A stretch of DNA of 26,659 nt from Bacteriovoracaceae bacterium UBA7695. GTDB taxonomy: Bacteria > Bdellovibrionota > Bacteriovoracia > Bacteriovoracales > Bacteriovoracaceae. Below are positions 1-7,770 of the stretch, in pieces. A program made the position numbers and the translations under genes. The number at the start of each line of letters is the position of its first letter. The first letter of the stretch is position 1. Where the stretch lies: positions 1-26,659 of the forward strand of contig DLGL01000072.1 in NCBI GenBank assembly GCA_002482685.1, written 5' to 3'. The notes under the pieces are model-generated. The model saw only the letters and a list, made by a program, of their open reading frames with translations. It ran no database searches and was not told where the DNA came from.

Positions 1-891
1 GAAGCAAGTAGTGGTCTCCTTAAAGTCTTGGGGCCTGGGCCGGCCTACGAGATACCAAAAAACTATATTGATTCCTATGGGCCGGAAAATATGCGATCAA
101 TGCTCGCAGAAAATAAGGGTACGCTAGCTCATTCACGAATTAACTTATTTCCGAATCTCACACTACGTGGAGTGACTTTAGGATATATGGGATCGCAAAG
201 AAACCGTGCCATCATTAACAACGTCGAACCTGATGACCCTAACAATGCACTAAATACTTTTGAGATTGCGGAGAGACGCGATCATGGACCGGTTCTGGCA
301 CTGAATGCTTCTTTGTTTGGAGGAGTTTTTAAAATAGGTGTGACGGGAATTTATCTCATACGAAGAGAACTCTATGAAAGCTTTGAGCCAAGTGATCAAG
401 TTGTTGTTACTGACGATGCTTATAAAACGGGTAGAAGTCTTCAGGTAATAGTCGGATCCAGACTAACTTTACCAATAGCTCTACTCCCGACATTTTCATA
501 CGTCCTAAGAAATGCTGCCAATAGTGATTGGGACGCTCCTGGTGATAATGGTGCGCCGGATATGATTAAACAAACGATGGATGTTGGGTTTTCTATTACT
601 CCCCAAATTAGTAAAACCTCAAGAATACATATGGAAGTGAATCTTAAAGATCTGGCCAATGCTTATGATACAGATGTTAAAAGAAGAATGGCCGCAGGGA
701 TTGAGATTGATTTTAGTCGAAGGCTCTTTCTTCGGGGTGGTTACGGTGACGGATGGGGCTCTGGTGGTATCGGGGTGAGATCAAAATCCTTCATGCTTGA
801 CCTCACGACTTATGCCATCGATCGATCGTTAGATGGCTTCCGTAAAGAAGAAGACCGCCGCTGGGTCTTTTCTATCTCGTCTGGATTCTAA
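1..891 (+). CDS. Outer-membrane beta-barrel-like protein, C-terminal part (5' truncated)
   Basis: The reading frame is open from base 1, so the gene starts before the window; a TTG at 28 is in frame but has no ribosome binding site and is not taken as the start. About 296 residues are visible. They show alternating polar/hydrophobic strands separated by glycine- and asparagine-rich turns, for example the repeated Leu-Arg-Gly-Val, Phe-Leu-Arg-Gly-Gly-Tyr and Gly-Ile-Gly-Val-Arg segments. The chain ends in Ser-Ser-Gly-Phe, and a C-terminal aromatic residue is the usual sorting signal for barrel insertion. Strand-rich exported proteins of this look are common in the outer membrane of Bdellovibrionota and other Gram-negatives. 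I cannot name the family, and a TraF/PorV-like barrel is only a guess. No signal peptide can be checked because the N-terminus is outside the window. It ends 160 bases before the radical SAM gene on the same strand. Confidence 0.6.
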   Translation, partial: EASSGLLKVLGPGPAYEIPKNYIDSYGPENMRSMLAENKGTLAHSRINLFPNLTLRGVTLGYMGSQRNRAIINNVEPDDPNNALNTFEIAERRDHGPVLALNASLFGGVFKIGVTGIYLIRRELYESFEPSDQVVVTDDAYKTGRSLQVIVGSRLTLPIALLPTFSYVLRNAANSDWDAPGDNGAPDMIKQTMDVGFSITPQISKTSRIHMEVNLKDLANAYDTDVKRRMAAGIEIDFSRRLFLRGGYGDGWGSGGIGVRSKSFMLDLTTYAIDRSLDGFRKEEDRRWVFSISSGF

Positions 892-962
892 TTAATAAGA
901 CTACTTACATTCCTTCACTTCGATCATAATCTGGACTTTGACCTTTTCATAAACCCTTATTT

Positions 963-1024
963 CTGATAAATATCAGCCTTCTTCTATTAGAAGGTTCGAA
1001 CCCTTCCTCTCGCAATTTAGAGAG
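963..1024 (+). promoter_or_regulatory. Hairpin-rich leader before the radical SAM gene
   Basis: Several small hairpins are packed just before the start codon: CTGAT/ATCAG (963-967 with 972-976), CCTTCT/AGAAGG (977-982 with 989-994) and CTCTC/GAGAG (1007-1011 with 1020-1024). The second competes with the T-arm-like fold at 990-1006, because both use the GAAGG strand. The stems are short and without a T-tract, so they do not make a convincing terminator for the upstream gene. They may form a structured 5' leader; nothing shows what it would sense. Confidence 0.3.
990..1014 (+). other. tRNA-Leu-like 3' end fragment (T-arm plus acceptor strand)
   Basis: GAAGG (990-994), TTCGAAC (995-1001) and CCTTC (1002-1006) form a textbook T-arm: a perfect 5-bp stem with a 7-base TTCGAAC loop. 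CTCTCGC (1007-1013) and A (1014) then read as an acceptor 3' strand and discriminator base, as in many bacterial tRNA-Leu. No complementary GCGAGAG strand, D-arm or anticodon arm is found in the preceding 100 bases, and no CCA follows. This is therefore not a complete tRNA gene. It could be a remnant or attachment-site copy of a tRNA 3' end, or a chance leader hairpin. Confidence 0.4.
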
Positions 1025-1039
1025 AAACACTTATCAATG

Positions 1040-1045
1040 AAGGAG
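1040..1045 (+). promoter_or_regulatory. Ribosome binding site that sets the radical SAM start at 1052
   Basis: AAGGAG at 1040-1045 lies 6 bases before ATG at 1052. It overlaps the alternative in-frame ATG at 1037, which itself has no Shine-Dalgarno sequence, so the protein most likely begins Met-Ala-Ser-His-Asn-Pro. Confidence 0.75.
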
Positions 1046-1051
1046 CCTCCC

Positions 1052-3766
1052 ATGGCCTCTCACAATCCTTACGCATCATTTTTAGAAAAAGTAGAAAAAC
1101 CTGCCCGCTACATTGGTGGAGAGCATTTTGTTATACGCAAAAACTGGGAAGAAACAACTTCAAGAGTTGCGCTTTGTTTTCCTGACACTTACGAAATTGG
1201 AATGAGTCATTTAGGAATGAAAATTCTTTATGACGAAATCAATCAGCATCCTGGAATGCTAGCCGAGAGAGTTTTCGCTCCGTGGATTGATATGGAAAAA
1301 GAAATCCGTGAGAGAGGTCTCAATCTTGTGTCTCTTGAAAATTTTAAGCCACTAAAAGATTTTCATATTGTAGGATTTTCTCTGCAGTATGAGATGAGTT
1401 ATTCAAATATTCTCAACATGCTCGACATGGGTGGCATTTCTATCTGGACCAAAGACCGTAAAGAGGAAGAACCATTTGTAATATGTGGTGGCCCTTGCGC
1501 TACTCATCCAGAACCACTTGCACCTTTTATGGATTTTGTTGTTATCGGGGACGGTGAAAAACTGTTTGCCCGAATTACTCACTTTGTTGGTGAAGCGCGG
1601 GCCCAGGGTTTGAAGCGGGACGAGATTCTTTTTGAATTAGCGAAATGGAAAGGGATTTACGTACCTAAGTTTTATGATACGGCGATTGATCCCATGACTC
1701 AGATGGAAGTGGTCACGGGGCCTAAACATGAGTTCCAAGGGGCGATTCCGGAACGAGTTCAGCGCTTTTTTGTGGATAACTTAGCTAATTATCCCTTCCC
1801 AACAAAATCACCTATTCCGCATATGACAGCTATCTTTGACAGATTTTCGGTTGAACTGGCCCGAGGTTGCACAGAGGGTTGCAGGTTTTGTCAGGCGGGA
1901 ATGATCTACAGGCCTGTTAGAGAGAGAAATCCTGAAAATGTCGTTCAGATGATGATGGATGGTTTAAAAAATGGTGGCTTTGATGAAGCTTCTCTTACTT
2001 GTCTTTCGACAGCAGATTATTCGGCAGTTACTCCTCTTGTGATTGAGCTTCTTGATAAATTATCCAAAGAAAATGCAACTCTGGGGATCTCATCTCTTAG
2101 AGCTTACGGATTAGATGAGAGGATTCTGGATAAAATGGCTGAGGTTAAAAACTCATCTCTTACTTTTGCACCAGAGGCAGGCTCTCAGCGTATGAGAGAT
2201 GTAATCAACAAAAACGTTTCTGAAGAAGATCTTTTAAAAACTGCGGTCAGTGTTTTTTCTCGTGGATGGACTAAAATGAAGCTCTATTTCATGATAGGTC
2301 TGCCGACCGAGGAAGATGAAGATGTCATAGCTATTATGGAGACAGCGGGCAAGGCCCGACAAAAGGCGAACGAGTGCGGAGTTCGAAATCCTACTGTTAC
2401 AGTTTCCGTATCTTCTTTTGTTCCTAAGCCCCATACTCCTTTTCAGTGGGCGAGCATGATTACACTTCCAGAAATTGAGCGTAAGCAGAATTTACTTAAA
2501 GATTATGCGGAAAAATATAGACTGAATTTTCGTAAACATTATTCAAAAATTTCTCACCTAGAGGGTATTGTTGCTCGCGGTGACCGGCGTGTAGCCAACA
2601 TTATTTACAGCGCCTGGAACAAGGGCGCACGCTTTGATGGTTGGGATGAAACATTCAACTACAATATGTGGGTTGAGTGCGTAGAAGAGTCTGGTCTGGA
2701 TACACAAATATTTCTTGGAACAATTCCCATGAATGGAAAGCTTGCCTGGGATCACATTGATGTTGGATTAACGGATAGATTTCTCGAGATCGAGTGGAAG
2801 AAAGCGACTTTTAACCGACTTTCCCCTCCTTGTGGAAAAGTACACGGAATGATTGTCCATCACTCGAATCTTGAAACTCTTCAAAAAACTTTTGATATTG
2901 ATAAGAAAAAGTTGGTTTGCTATCACTGTGGAGTTGCCTGCGATCTTAAAGGCATGGTTCAGGAGCGTCGCGATTTTTTAACGGGAATGAAAGCTGTTAA
3001 AGATGAGGCGTATATTCCACCTGAAGTTCTCAAAAAAGATATTGCTGACTCTCGTGAAAAGCGAAATCAATTTGTGGGGTCAAAATACCGAATAGAATTT
3101 TCTAAAATTGGTCCTATTACATTTATCTCTCATCTGGATCTTCAAAAAGTCATGCAGAGGATATTTAAAAGGGCACGTTTAGAGACTCTTCACTCTGAAG
3201 GGTATAACCTCAGACCCCTTCTTTCTTTTGGACCGGCCCTGACACTTGGAATAAGTTCATTAACCGAATATTTCGACGTAAGGGTTCCAGTTGAATGGAC
3301 GGATTTTGATGCGACTTTAGAAATTCTGCAGAAGCATTCAGAACCTGGGATTATCTTTAAGAAGATATCAGTCATAGGTTCTAAAACACCTTCAATTCAG
3401 GATTCCGCCAAAGCATTTACGTATTTTATTCCTGTAAAAAATGAATCGGCCGTAGCCGATGTTGTAAATAAGCTTAAGTCTCAGGATAGTATAATCATCC
3501 AGTCTTACTCTAAAAAAGACGAAGTCTTTGTAGATAAAGACATCCGACCAATGCTTCTTGGACTTGATTCTGGGGCCCTCAACCTCACAGAAAAAATAAT
3601 GGAAATCATTGATGAGGTATCACCTTGTCGCATGAGTGGAATCTTTATTACGGCTTCTGTTAAACAGGGGACAAGTATCCGGCCTTCTGAGATCGTTGAT
3701 GTCTTAACCGGTCAGGGGCTTATGGTTGAGCGTCCAATTAAGGTTGGCATTGAACTTAATGAATGA
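1052..3766 (+). CDS. TIGR03960 family radical SAM protein fused to a TIGR03936/DUF2344 domain
   Basis: The protein has 904 residues from the ATG chosen by the Shine-Dalgarno at 1040-1045. The N-terminal part (about 15-250) contains the Pro-Asp-x-Tyr-Glu-Ile-Gly-Met-Ser-His and Gly-Phe-Ser-Leu-Gln-Tyr-Glu blocks typical of TIGR03960, a region resembling a cobalamin-binding fold. The radical SAM motif CxxxCxxC is C273, C277 and C280 (ARGCTEGCRFCQAG), which should hold the 4Fe-4S cluster that cleaves S-adenosylmethionine. A second cluster, C623-x2-C626-x3-C630, lies at the end of this region. From about 679 (YRIEFSKIGPITFISHLD) the C-terminal DUF2344/TIGR03936 domain begins; in many bacteria it is a separate gene, here it is fused. 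The family is widely conserved and its substrate is uncertain. The ammonium transporter follows after 62 bases with no terminator between, so co-transcription is possible. Length and motifs look intact. Confidence 0.92.
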   Translation: MASHNPYASFLEKVEKPARYIGGEHFVIRKNWEETTSRVALCFPDTYEIGMSHLGMKILYDEINQHPGMLAERVFAPWIDMEKEIRERGLNLVSLENFKPLKDFHIVGFSLQYEMSYSNILNMLDMGGISIWTKDRKEEEPFVICGGPCATHPEPLAPFMDFVVIGDGEKLFARITHFVGEARAQGLKRDEILFELAKWKGIYVPKFYDTAIDPMTQMEVVTGPKHEFQGAIPERVQRFFVDNLANYPFPTKSPIPHMTAIFDRFSVELARGCTEGCRFCQAGMIYRPVRERNPENVVQMMMDGLKNGGFDEASLTCLSTADYSAVTPLVIELLDKLSKENATLGISSLRAYGLDERILDKMAEVKNSSLTFAPEAGSQRMRDVINKNVSEEDLLKTAVSVFSRGWTKMKLYFMIGLPTEEDEDVIAIMETAGKARQKANECGVRNPTVTVSVSSFVPKPHTPFQWASMITLPEIERKQNLLKDYAEKYRLNFRKHYSKISHLEGIVARGDRRVANIIYSAWNKGARFDGWDETFNYNMWVECVEESGLDTQIFLGTIPMNGKLAWDHIDVGLTDRFLEIEWKKATFNRLSPPCGKVHGMIVHHSNLETLQKTFDIDKKKLVCYHCGVACDLKGMVQERRDFLTGMKAVKDEAYIPPEVLKKDIADSREKRNQFVGSKYRIEFSKIGPITFISHLDLQKVMQRIFKRARLETLHSEGYNLRPLLSFGPALTLGISSLTEYFDVRVPVEWTDFDATLEILQKHSEPGIIFKKISVIGSKTPSIQDSAKAFTYFIPVKNESAVADVVNKLKSQDSIIIQSYSKKDEVFVDKDIRPMLLGLDSGALNLTEKIMEIIDEVSPCRMSGIFITASVKQGTSIRPSEIVDVLTGQGLMVERPIKVGIELNE

Positions 3767-3828
3767 TTAAATTTATCTCATAGATTGCGACCGGGCATGG
3801 AGCCTCGTCGCATTCCGTGGGGGAATTT

Positions 3829-5112
3829 ATGCGTCCGCTGTATCTGTTTCATCTAGGTCTCATTCTTGTCGCGGGAATTCTCGCAACCTTTCTACCAGAA
3901 ATTCAGCAGGAAAAAGTTGGTGGTCCGATAGATACAGGTGATACTGCATGGCTGCTAACAGCATCAGGTCTGGTTCTATTAATGACTCCGGGCCTTTCTT
4001 TTTTTTATGGGGGGATGGTTCGAAAAAAGAACATCATTTCAACCATGCTTCAGTCTATGGTGGCCCTAGGGGTCGTAACGATCACCTGGGTTGCAGTCGC
4101 TTTTAGTCTTTGTTTTGGTGATTCAATTGGTGGGATTATCGGGAATCCCTCGACCTTTTTTATGTACCGTGGGGTAGGGATGCTTACCCACCCAGACTTT
4201 GCCCCTACCATTCCTTTTGCTCTCTTTTCACTTTTCCAGCTAAAGTTTGCGATCATCACACCGGCCTTGATTAGCGGAGCCTTTGCGGAAAGGGTGAAGT
4301 TTACTTCTTACCTCGTATTTATGGTGCTTTTTACGATCTTTATCTACGCCCCCTTGGCGCACATGACGTGGCATCCAGACGGACTTCTAAGAAACTGGGG
4401 CGTCCTCGACTTCGCAGGAGGAACGGTTGTTCACATCTCTGCAGGGATGGCAGCGCTTGCAGGCTCACTTTACTTAGGTCCAAGAAAAGATCAATCCCAC
4501 GAAGCCTCTCACATACCTTATGTAATTTTAGGCACAGGTCTTTTATGGTTTGGATGGTTCGGTTTTAATGCCGGTTCCTCTCTTGCCGCCAACGAAACGG
4601 CTACATTGGCCTTTATGAATACTAATACGGCTTCTGCCACTGCAATGCTTACCTGGATGTTTTTGGAATGCCTCAGAGGTCGTAAAGTGTCTGCCCTTGG
4701 GGCCTGCATCGGTGCTGTAGTGGGATTAGTGGCGATCACGCCTGCTGCAGGATTTGTGAGTATTGGTGCAGCCATCTTAATTGGATTTATTACATCTATT
4801 GTTTCTAATCTAGCTCTTTCCTTTAAATCGCGTACAAAAATTGACGATACTCTTGATGTTTTTCCATGTCATGGTCTAGGAGGGATTGTCGGTATGATCC
4901 TCACGGCCGTTTTTGCCAAGGATGTGGGGCTTATCTATGGCGAAACAAAAACCTTCTTCTATCACTTATTGGCACTCGTCATCGTTATGGTCTTCTGTTT
5001 TGGTGGTTCATACATTCTTTATATGGTTTGTAATGTGGCCCGGCCGATGCGGGTAACAACTGAAGAAGAAGCTTTAGGCCTTGATCTCTCGCAGCACGGT
5101 GAAAAAGTCTGA
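3829..5112 (+). CDS. amt: Ammonium transporter (Amt family)
   Basis: This is an inner-membrane ammonium/ammonia channel of 427 residues. The ATG at 3829 is preferred over the GTG at 3817, because GGGGGA (3819-3824) sits 4 bases before it and the product then starts with a hydrophobic segment like the cleaved leader of proteobacterial Amt proteins. Family marks in order: FFYGGMVRKKN in the second helix region; the signature DFAGGTVVHISAG with D194 and H202 (equivalent to D160 and H168 of E. coli AmtB); and DDTLDVFPCHGLGGIVG with H348 (equivalent to H318). The twin pore histidines and the structural aspartate are thus all present. About eleven transmembrane helices can be read. The GlnK/GlnB regulator gene that often follows amt is absent; instead a hairpin and a protease gene follow. 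Confidence 0.95.
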   Translation: MRPLYLFHLGLILVAGILATFLPEIQQEKVGGPIDTGDTAWLLTASGLVLLMTPGLSFFYGGMVRKKNIISTMLQSMVALGVVTITWVAVAFSLCFGDSIGGIIGNPSTFFMYRGVGMLTHPDFAPTIPFALFSLFQLKFAIITPALISGAFAERVKFTSYLVFMVLFTIFIYAPLAHMTWHPDGLLRNWGVLDFAGGTVVHISAGMAALAGSLYLGPRKDQSHEASHIPYVILGTGLLWFGWFGFNAGSSLAANETATLAFMNTNTASATAMLTWMFLECLRGRKVSALGACIGAVVGLVAITPAAGFVSIGAAILIGFITSIVSNLALSFKSRTKIDDTLDVFPCHGLGGIVGMILTAVFAKDVGLIYGETKTFFYHLLALVIVMVFCFGGSYILYMVCNVARPMRVTTEEEALGLDLSQHGEKV

Positions 5113-5124
5113 TCTAATATTACG

Positions 5125-5149
5125 AGGTGGTGTAAAAATTACACCACCT
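5125..5149 (+). terminator. Hairpin after amt, possible terminator
   Basis: AGGTGGTGTAA (5125-5135) pairs perfectly with TTACACCACCT (5139-5149), giving an 11-bp stem with a 3-base AAA loop, 12 bases after the amt stop. There is no clear T-tract after it (tacgcctgttta), so it may be a weak terminator or an mRNA 3'-end stabiliser. Confidence 0.5.
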
Positions 5150-5203
5150 ACGCCTGTTTAAATCCTTAGAATCCAATAAAACCTAACAAAGTTACAACCT
5201 CGC

Positions 5204-5232
5204 TTGTCACACAAGTGAAATTAATTGATAAC
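5204..5232 (+). promoter_or_regulatory. Candidate sigma-70 promoter of the subtilase gene
   Basis: TTGTCA (5204-5209, 5 of 6 to TTGACA), a 17-base spacer and GATAAC (5227-5232, 4 of 6 to TATAAT) lie 33 bases before the protease start, leaving room for the binding site AAAGGA at 5252-5257. Pattern match only. Confidence 0.4.
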
Positions 5233-5265
5233 GGAATCAGTTTTCATCAACAAAGGAAAGATTCC

Positions 5266-6999
5266 ATGATGTCAAAAAAAGCACTTCTAGCTTTGGCCCT
5301 ACCTATTTCTATTTCATCAGCATTTGCTACAGTTCAAATTATCCCTAAAGCAGTACAGGATCTTAAAGCAATTTCTGAAACAAAAGCTTTGGTTCTAAAG
5401 AATGCTAAGGGAACTGTCCTTCGCAGATCATTTTTAGAAGTCGCTCCTGAGAACTGGTTTAACCTTTCGCCTGCCGATGGTGCTGAGGGAGTCAGAACAG
5501 AGGAAACATATGTGACTTATGGTGTTCCAGCTTCGGAAGACATTATTGTCGCAGTTATCGATTCTGGTGTTGATGTAAATCACGAAGACCTTCAGGGCAA
5601 AATCTGGATTAACAAAGGTGAAATTGCTGATAATGGAATTGATGATGATGATAACGGCTATATTGATGATGTTTTTGGTTGGAACTTTATTGGTGGTAAA
5701 GCTGGACAGGCAAAAATTGTGGAAGACTCTTCTCTTGCCAATGGTTACCGCTTGATTAAAGGGGATCCCTCTGCTCAGGTTGGACCGGATACTTTAGAAA
5801 TCACTCGTGAACTTGTAAGAATGAAAAAATTTAAGCAACAAGCAGAGAGCTTAGGAGAGAGCCTTAATGAGGTTCAAGCTGCTTACCTTGCTTCTCTCAT
5901 TGAAAAAGTTGGTGCTGAAGTTGAAAACTCAACCAACGTTGTTAATAGTTTTACAAAACGTCTTGAAACGTACAAAAAAGCTGAAGCTGTTCTTAAAGCG
6001 GCCGGAGTTGCAACCATCACTCTTGAATCTGTACGTGCTTTAGATTCTGTTGATGCGACGGTTTTAAAAGCTAAAGCAGACATGCTGGCCCTTCTGTCTA
6101 ACGGAATTGATCTTGCTCGTATTAACCGTGTGCTTGAGTACTACGGTGACCAATTAAAGTACTACTACAATGAAAACTTCAACCCTCGCACAATTGTTGG
6201 TGATGAATACACAAACACTACTCAGAAATCCTACGGAAACAATGATGTGATCGGTCCTGATTCTTCACACGGAACTCACGTTTCTGGATCAATCGCTGCT
6301 GTTCGTGACAATAACCTTGGTATCAAAGGTGTTGCTACAAACGTTAAGATCATGGCCCTAAGAGTTGTTCCTAATGGTGATGAACGCGATAAAGATGTTG
6401 CTAACGCTATCGATTATGCAGTTGAAAATGGTGCTAAAATTATTAACATGAGTTTTGGTAAAGCCTATTCACCTTATAAAGGTGTTGTTGATACAGCGAT
6501 GAAAAAAGCTGCTGAAAAAGGTGTGCTTCTTGTCCATGCTGCGGGTAACTCAAATCAAAACAATGATACTGAAGCGAACTTTCCTAACCGTAAAGTTAAA
6601 CTTACGGGAGAAGAAGTTTCAACTTGGTTAGAAATCGGTGCTTCTTCGTTTGCTAAAGGACTCAGTCTTCCGGCTGATTTCTCTAACTACGGTAAGAAGT
6701 CTGTAGATTTCTTTGCACCGGGTGTTGATATCCTTTCTACAACTCCTGATAACTCTTACGATACGTTCTCAGGAACTTCGATGGCTTCACCTACAGCTGC
6801 AGGTGTGGCGGCGTTGATTCTTTCTTATGAACCGTCTCTAAATGGATCGGAAGTTAAAAGTCTTATGATCGATACGTCTCGTCGTTACCCTAACCTTAAA
6901 GTGAACTTGCCTGGAACTGAGACTCCGGTGCTTTTTAGCTCGCTTTCTAAGTCTGGGACGATTGTGGATGTGATGGAAGCGGTTAAAGCCATTAAGTAA
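5266..6999 (+). CDS. Secreted S8 family serine peptidase (subtilase)
   Basis: The product is an exported subtilisin-like protease of 577 residues. The start at 5266 follows AAAGGAAAG by a normal distance and gives a signal peptide (MMSKKALLALALPISISSAFA). The catalytic triad is complete: D99 in VIDSGVD, H335 in SSHGTHVSG and S505 in GTSMASP. N428 in HAAGNS supplies the oxyanion hole. Between D99 and H335 there is a long insert. It begins with an acidic Asn/Asp-rich block (GIDDDDNGYIDD), probably calcium binding, then runs through roughly 140 helical residues and ends in NFNPRTIVGD. This arrangement is typical of a subtilase group common in Bacteroidetes. The propeptide region before D99 is short. 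The gene stands alone between a hairpin and a strong terminator, with a plausible promoter of its own. It probably acts in the periplasm or outside the cell; the substrate is unknown. Confidence 0.93.
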   Translation: MMSKKALLALALPISISSAFATVQIIPKAVQDLKAISETKALVLKNAKGTVLRRSFLEVAPENWFNLSPADGAEGVRTEETYVTYGVPASEDIIVAVIDSGVDVNHEDLQGKIWINKGEIADNGIDDDDNGYIDDVFGWNFIGGKAGQAKIVEDSSLANGYRLIKGDPSAQVGPDTLEITRELVRMKKFKQQAESLGESLNEVQAAYLASLIEKVGAEVENSTNVVNSFTKRLETYKKAEAVLKAAGVATITLESVRALDSVDATVLKAKADMLALLSNGIDLARINRVLEYYGDQLKYYYNENFNPRTIVGDEYTNTTQKSYGNNDVIGPDSSHGTHVSGSIAAVRDNNLGIKGVATNVKIMALRVVPNGDERDKDVANAIDYAVENGAKIINMSFGKAYSPYKGVVDTAMKKAAEKGVLLVHAAGNSNQNNDTEANFPNRKVKLTGEEVSTWLEIGASSFAKGLSLPADFSNYGKKSVDFFAPGVDILSTTPDNSYDTFSGTSMASPTAAGVAALILSYEPSLNGSEVKSLMIDTSRRYPNLKVNLPGTETPVLFSSLSKSGTIVDVMEAVKAIK

Positions 7000-7011
7000 A
7001 ATCTGATAGTT

Positions 7012-7037
7012 GGGGCCCTTAGGGGCCCCTTTTTTTT
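7012..7037 (+). terminator. Rho-independent terminator of the subtilase gene
   Basis: GGGGCCC (7012-7018), loop TTAG, GGGCCCC (7023-7029), then eight T residues (7030-7037). This is a classical strong terminator 12 bases after the stop codon. Confidence 0.95.
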
Positions 7038-7087
7038 GCCTAAAATCTTAAGTTGAGCGTTTTGGTATAACTGCCGAAGAGGTTAGC

Positions 7088-7768
7088 ATGAAGCTGATTA
7101 TTCTTCTCATCATAAATTTTATTTTTGGAGCGTGCTCGTCGCTGCCTGAGAGGAATATTGCTTCAATGGATGAATTTTTTATTGGCGAAATTGAACCTGT
7201 TAATAGTCATTTACTTATATATCCCTATGACCTTAATCCTGTTGATACCGGTATCTTGTTTAAGTTGAATCTAAAAAATAACGATAAAAAATATGTAGAT
7301 GTTGATTCTTCCGATATAAAAATCACTTACAAAAAAAAGAAAATAGATTTCGCGTTGACCAGATTAGCTAAAGGTCAATACACAGTTGAAATAAGTGATG
7401 AGCAACTTGAGGTCACACAGTTAAAGTTTAAAATTCAGGGAAAAACTCTAAAAAATGAAATTATTAAAAAGAAAAAACCTAATAAGCTTTATTCTCGTTT
7501 AAGAATTTTAGAAGTTAGAGATCATGAAGTTGTGCTTGAGCTTGTTCTTAGGGATAAAAATGGTCACAAAATTGAATCTCTTGATACTCCCGAAATTATT
7601 GTTGAGGGGGAATCGGCCATTGAAGACTTGAAAATGGAAAGAAAGGGGACTTGGGTATTCCGAATGGTTTACCCGGACTTAAGTCAAATATTCTATATTT
7701 CGGTTAAGGCAAATGGTTCACATCTGGAAAGAATTCTTCGGTATCACTACGTTCACAAAGAAGATTAG
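7088..7768 (+). CDS. Small lipoprotein with two repeated beta-sandwich-like domains
   Basis: The 226-residue product starts with a lipoprotein signal peptide: a short basic start, a hydrophobic core and the lipobox FGAC, with Cys16 as the lipidated residue, followed by SSLPE. AGAGG at 7078-7082 is its binding site. Residues about 57-121 and 149-213 look like two copies of one domain: each starts Leu-x-Leu-Lys/Arg-Asn/Asp-x-Asn/Asp, continues through a Val/Ile-rich strand with a Pro/Asp-Ile-x-Ile/Val step, then Lys-Gly-x-Tyr/Trp, and ends with a Lys-x-x-Gly-x-x-Leu strand. The pattern suggests tandem immunoglobulin-like folds. The family is not recognised. It probably sits in the inner leaflet of the outer membrane or the periplasm. 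Its stop is only 2 bases from the stop of the convergent 782-aa gene, with no terminator between them. Confidence 0.75.
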   Translation: MKLIILLIINFIFGACSSLPERNIASMDEFFIGEIEPVNSHLLIYPYDLNPVDTGILFKLNLKNNDKKYVDVDSSDIKITYKKKKIDFALTRLAKGQYTVEISDEQLEVTQLKFKIQGKTLKNEIIKKKKPNKLYSRLRILEVRDHEVVLELVLRDKNGHKIESLDTPEIIVEGESAIEDLKMERKGTWVFRMVYPDLSQIFYISVKANGSHLERILRYHYVHKED

Positions 7769-7770
7769 TC

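Noticed and set aside
940..1014. Complete tRNA gene
   Set aside because: Only the T-arm and acceptor 3' strand are present; no matching 5' acceptor strand, D-arm or anticodon arm lies at the required distance.
7043..7085. Sigma-28-type promoter (TAAAATCT ... GCCGAAGA) before the lipoprotein gene
   Set aside because: The spacer is about 24 bases instead of about 11, and TATAAC nearby has no -35 partner.
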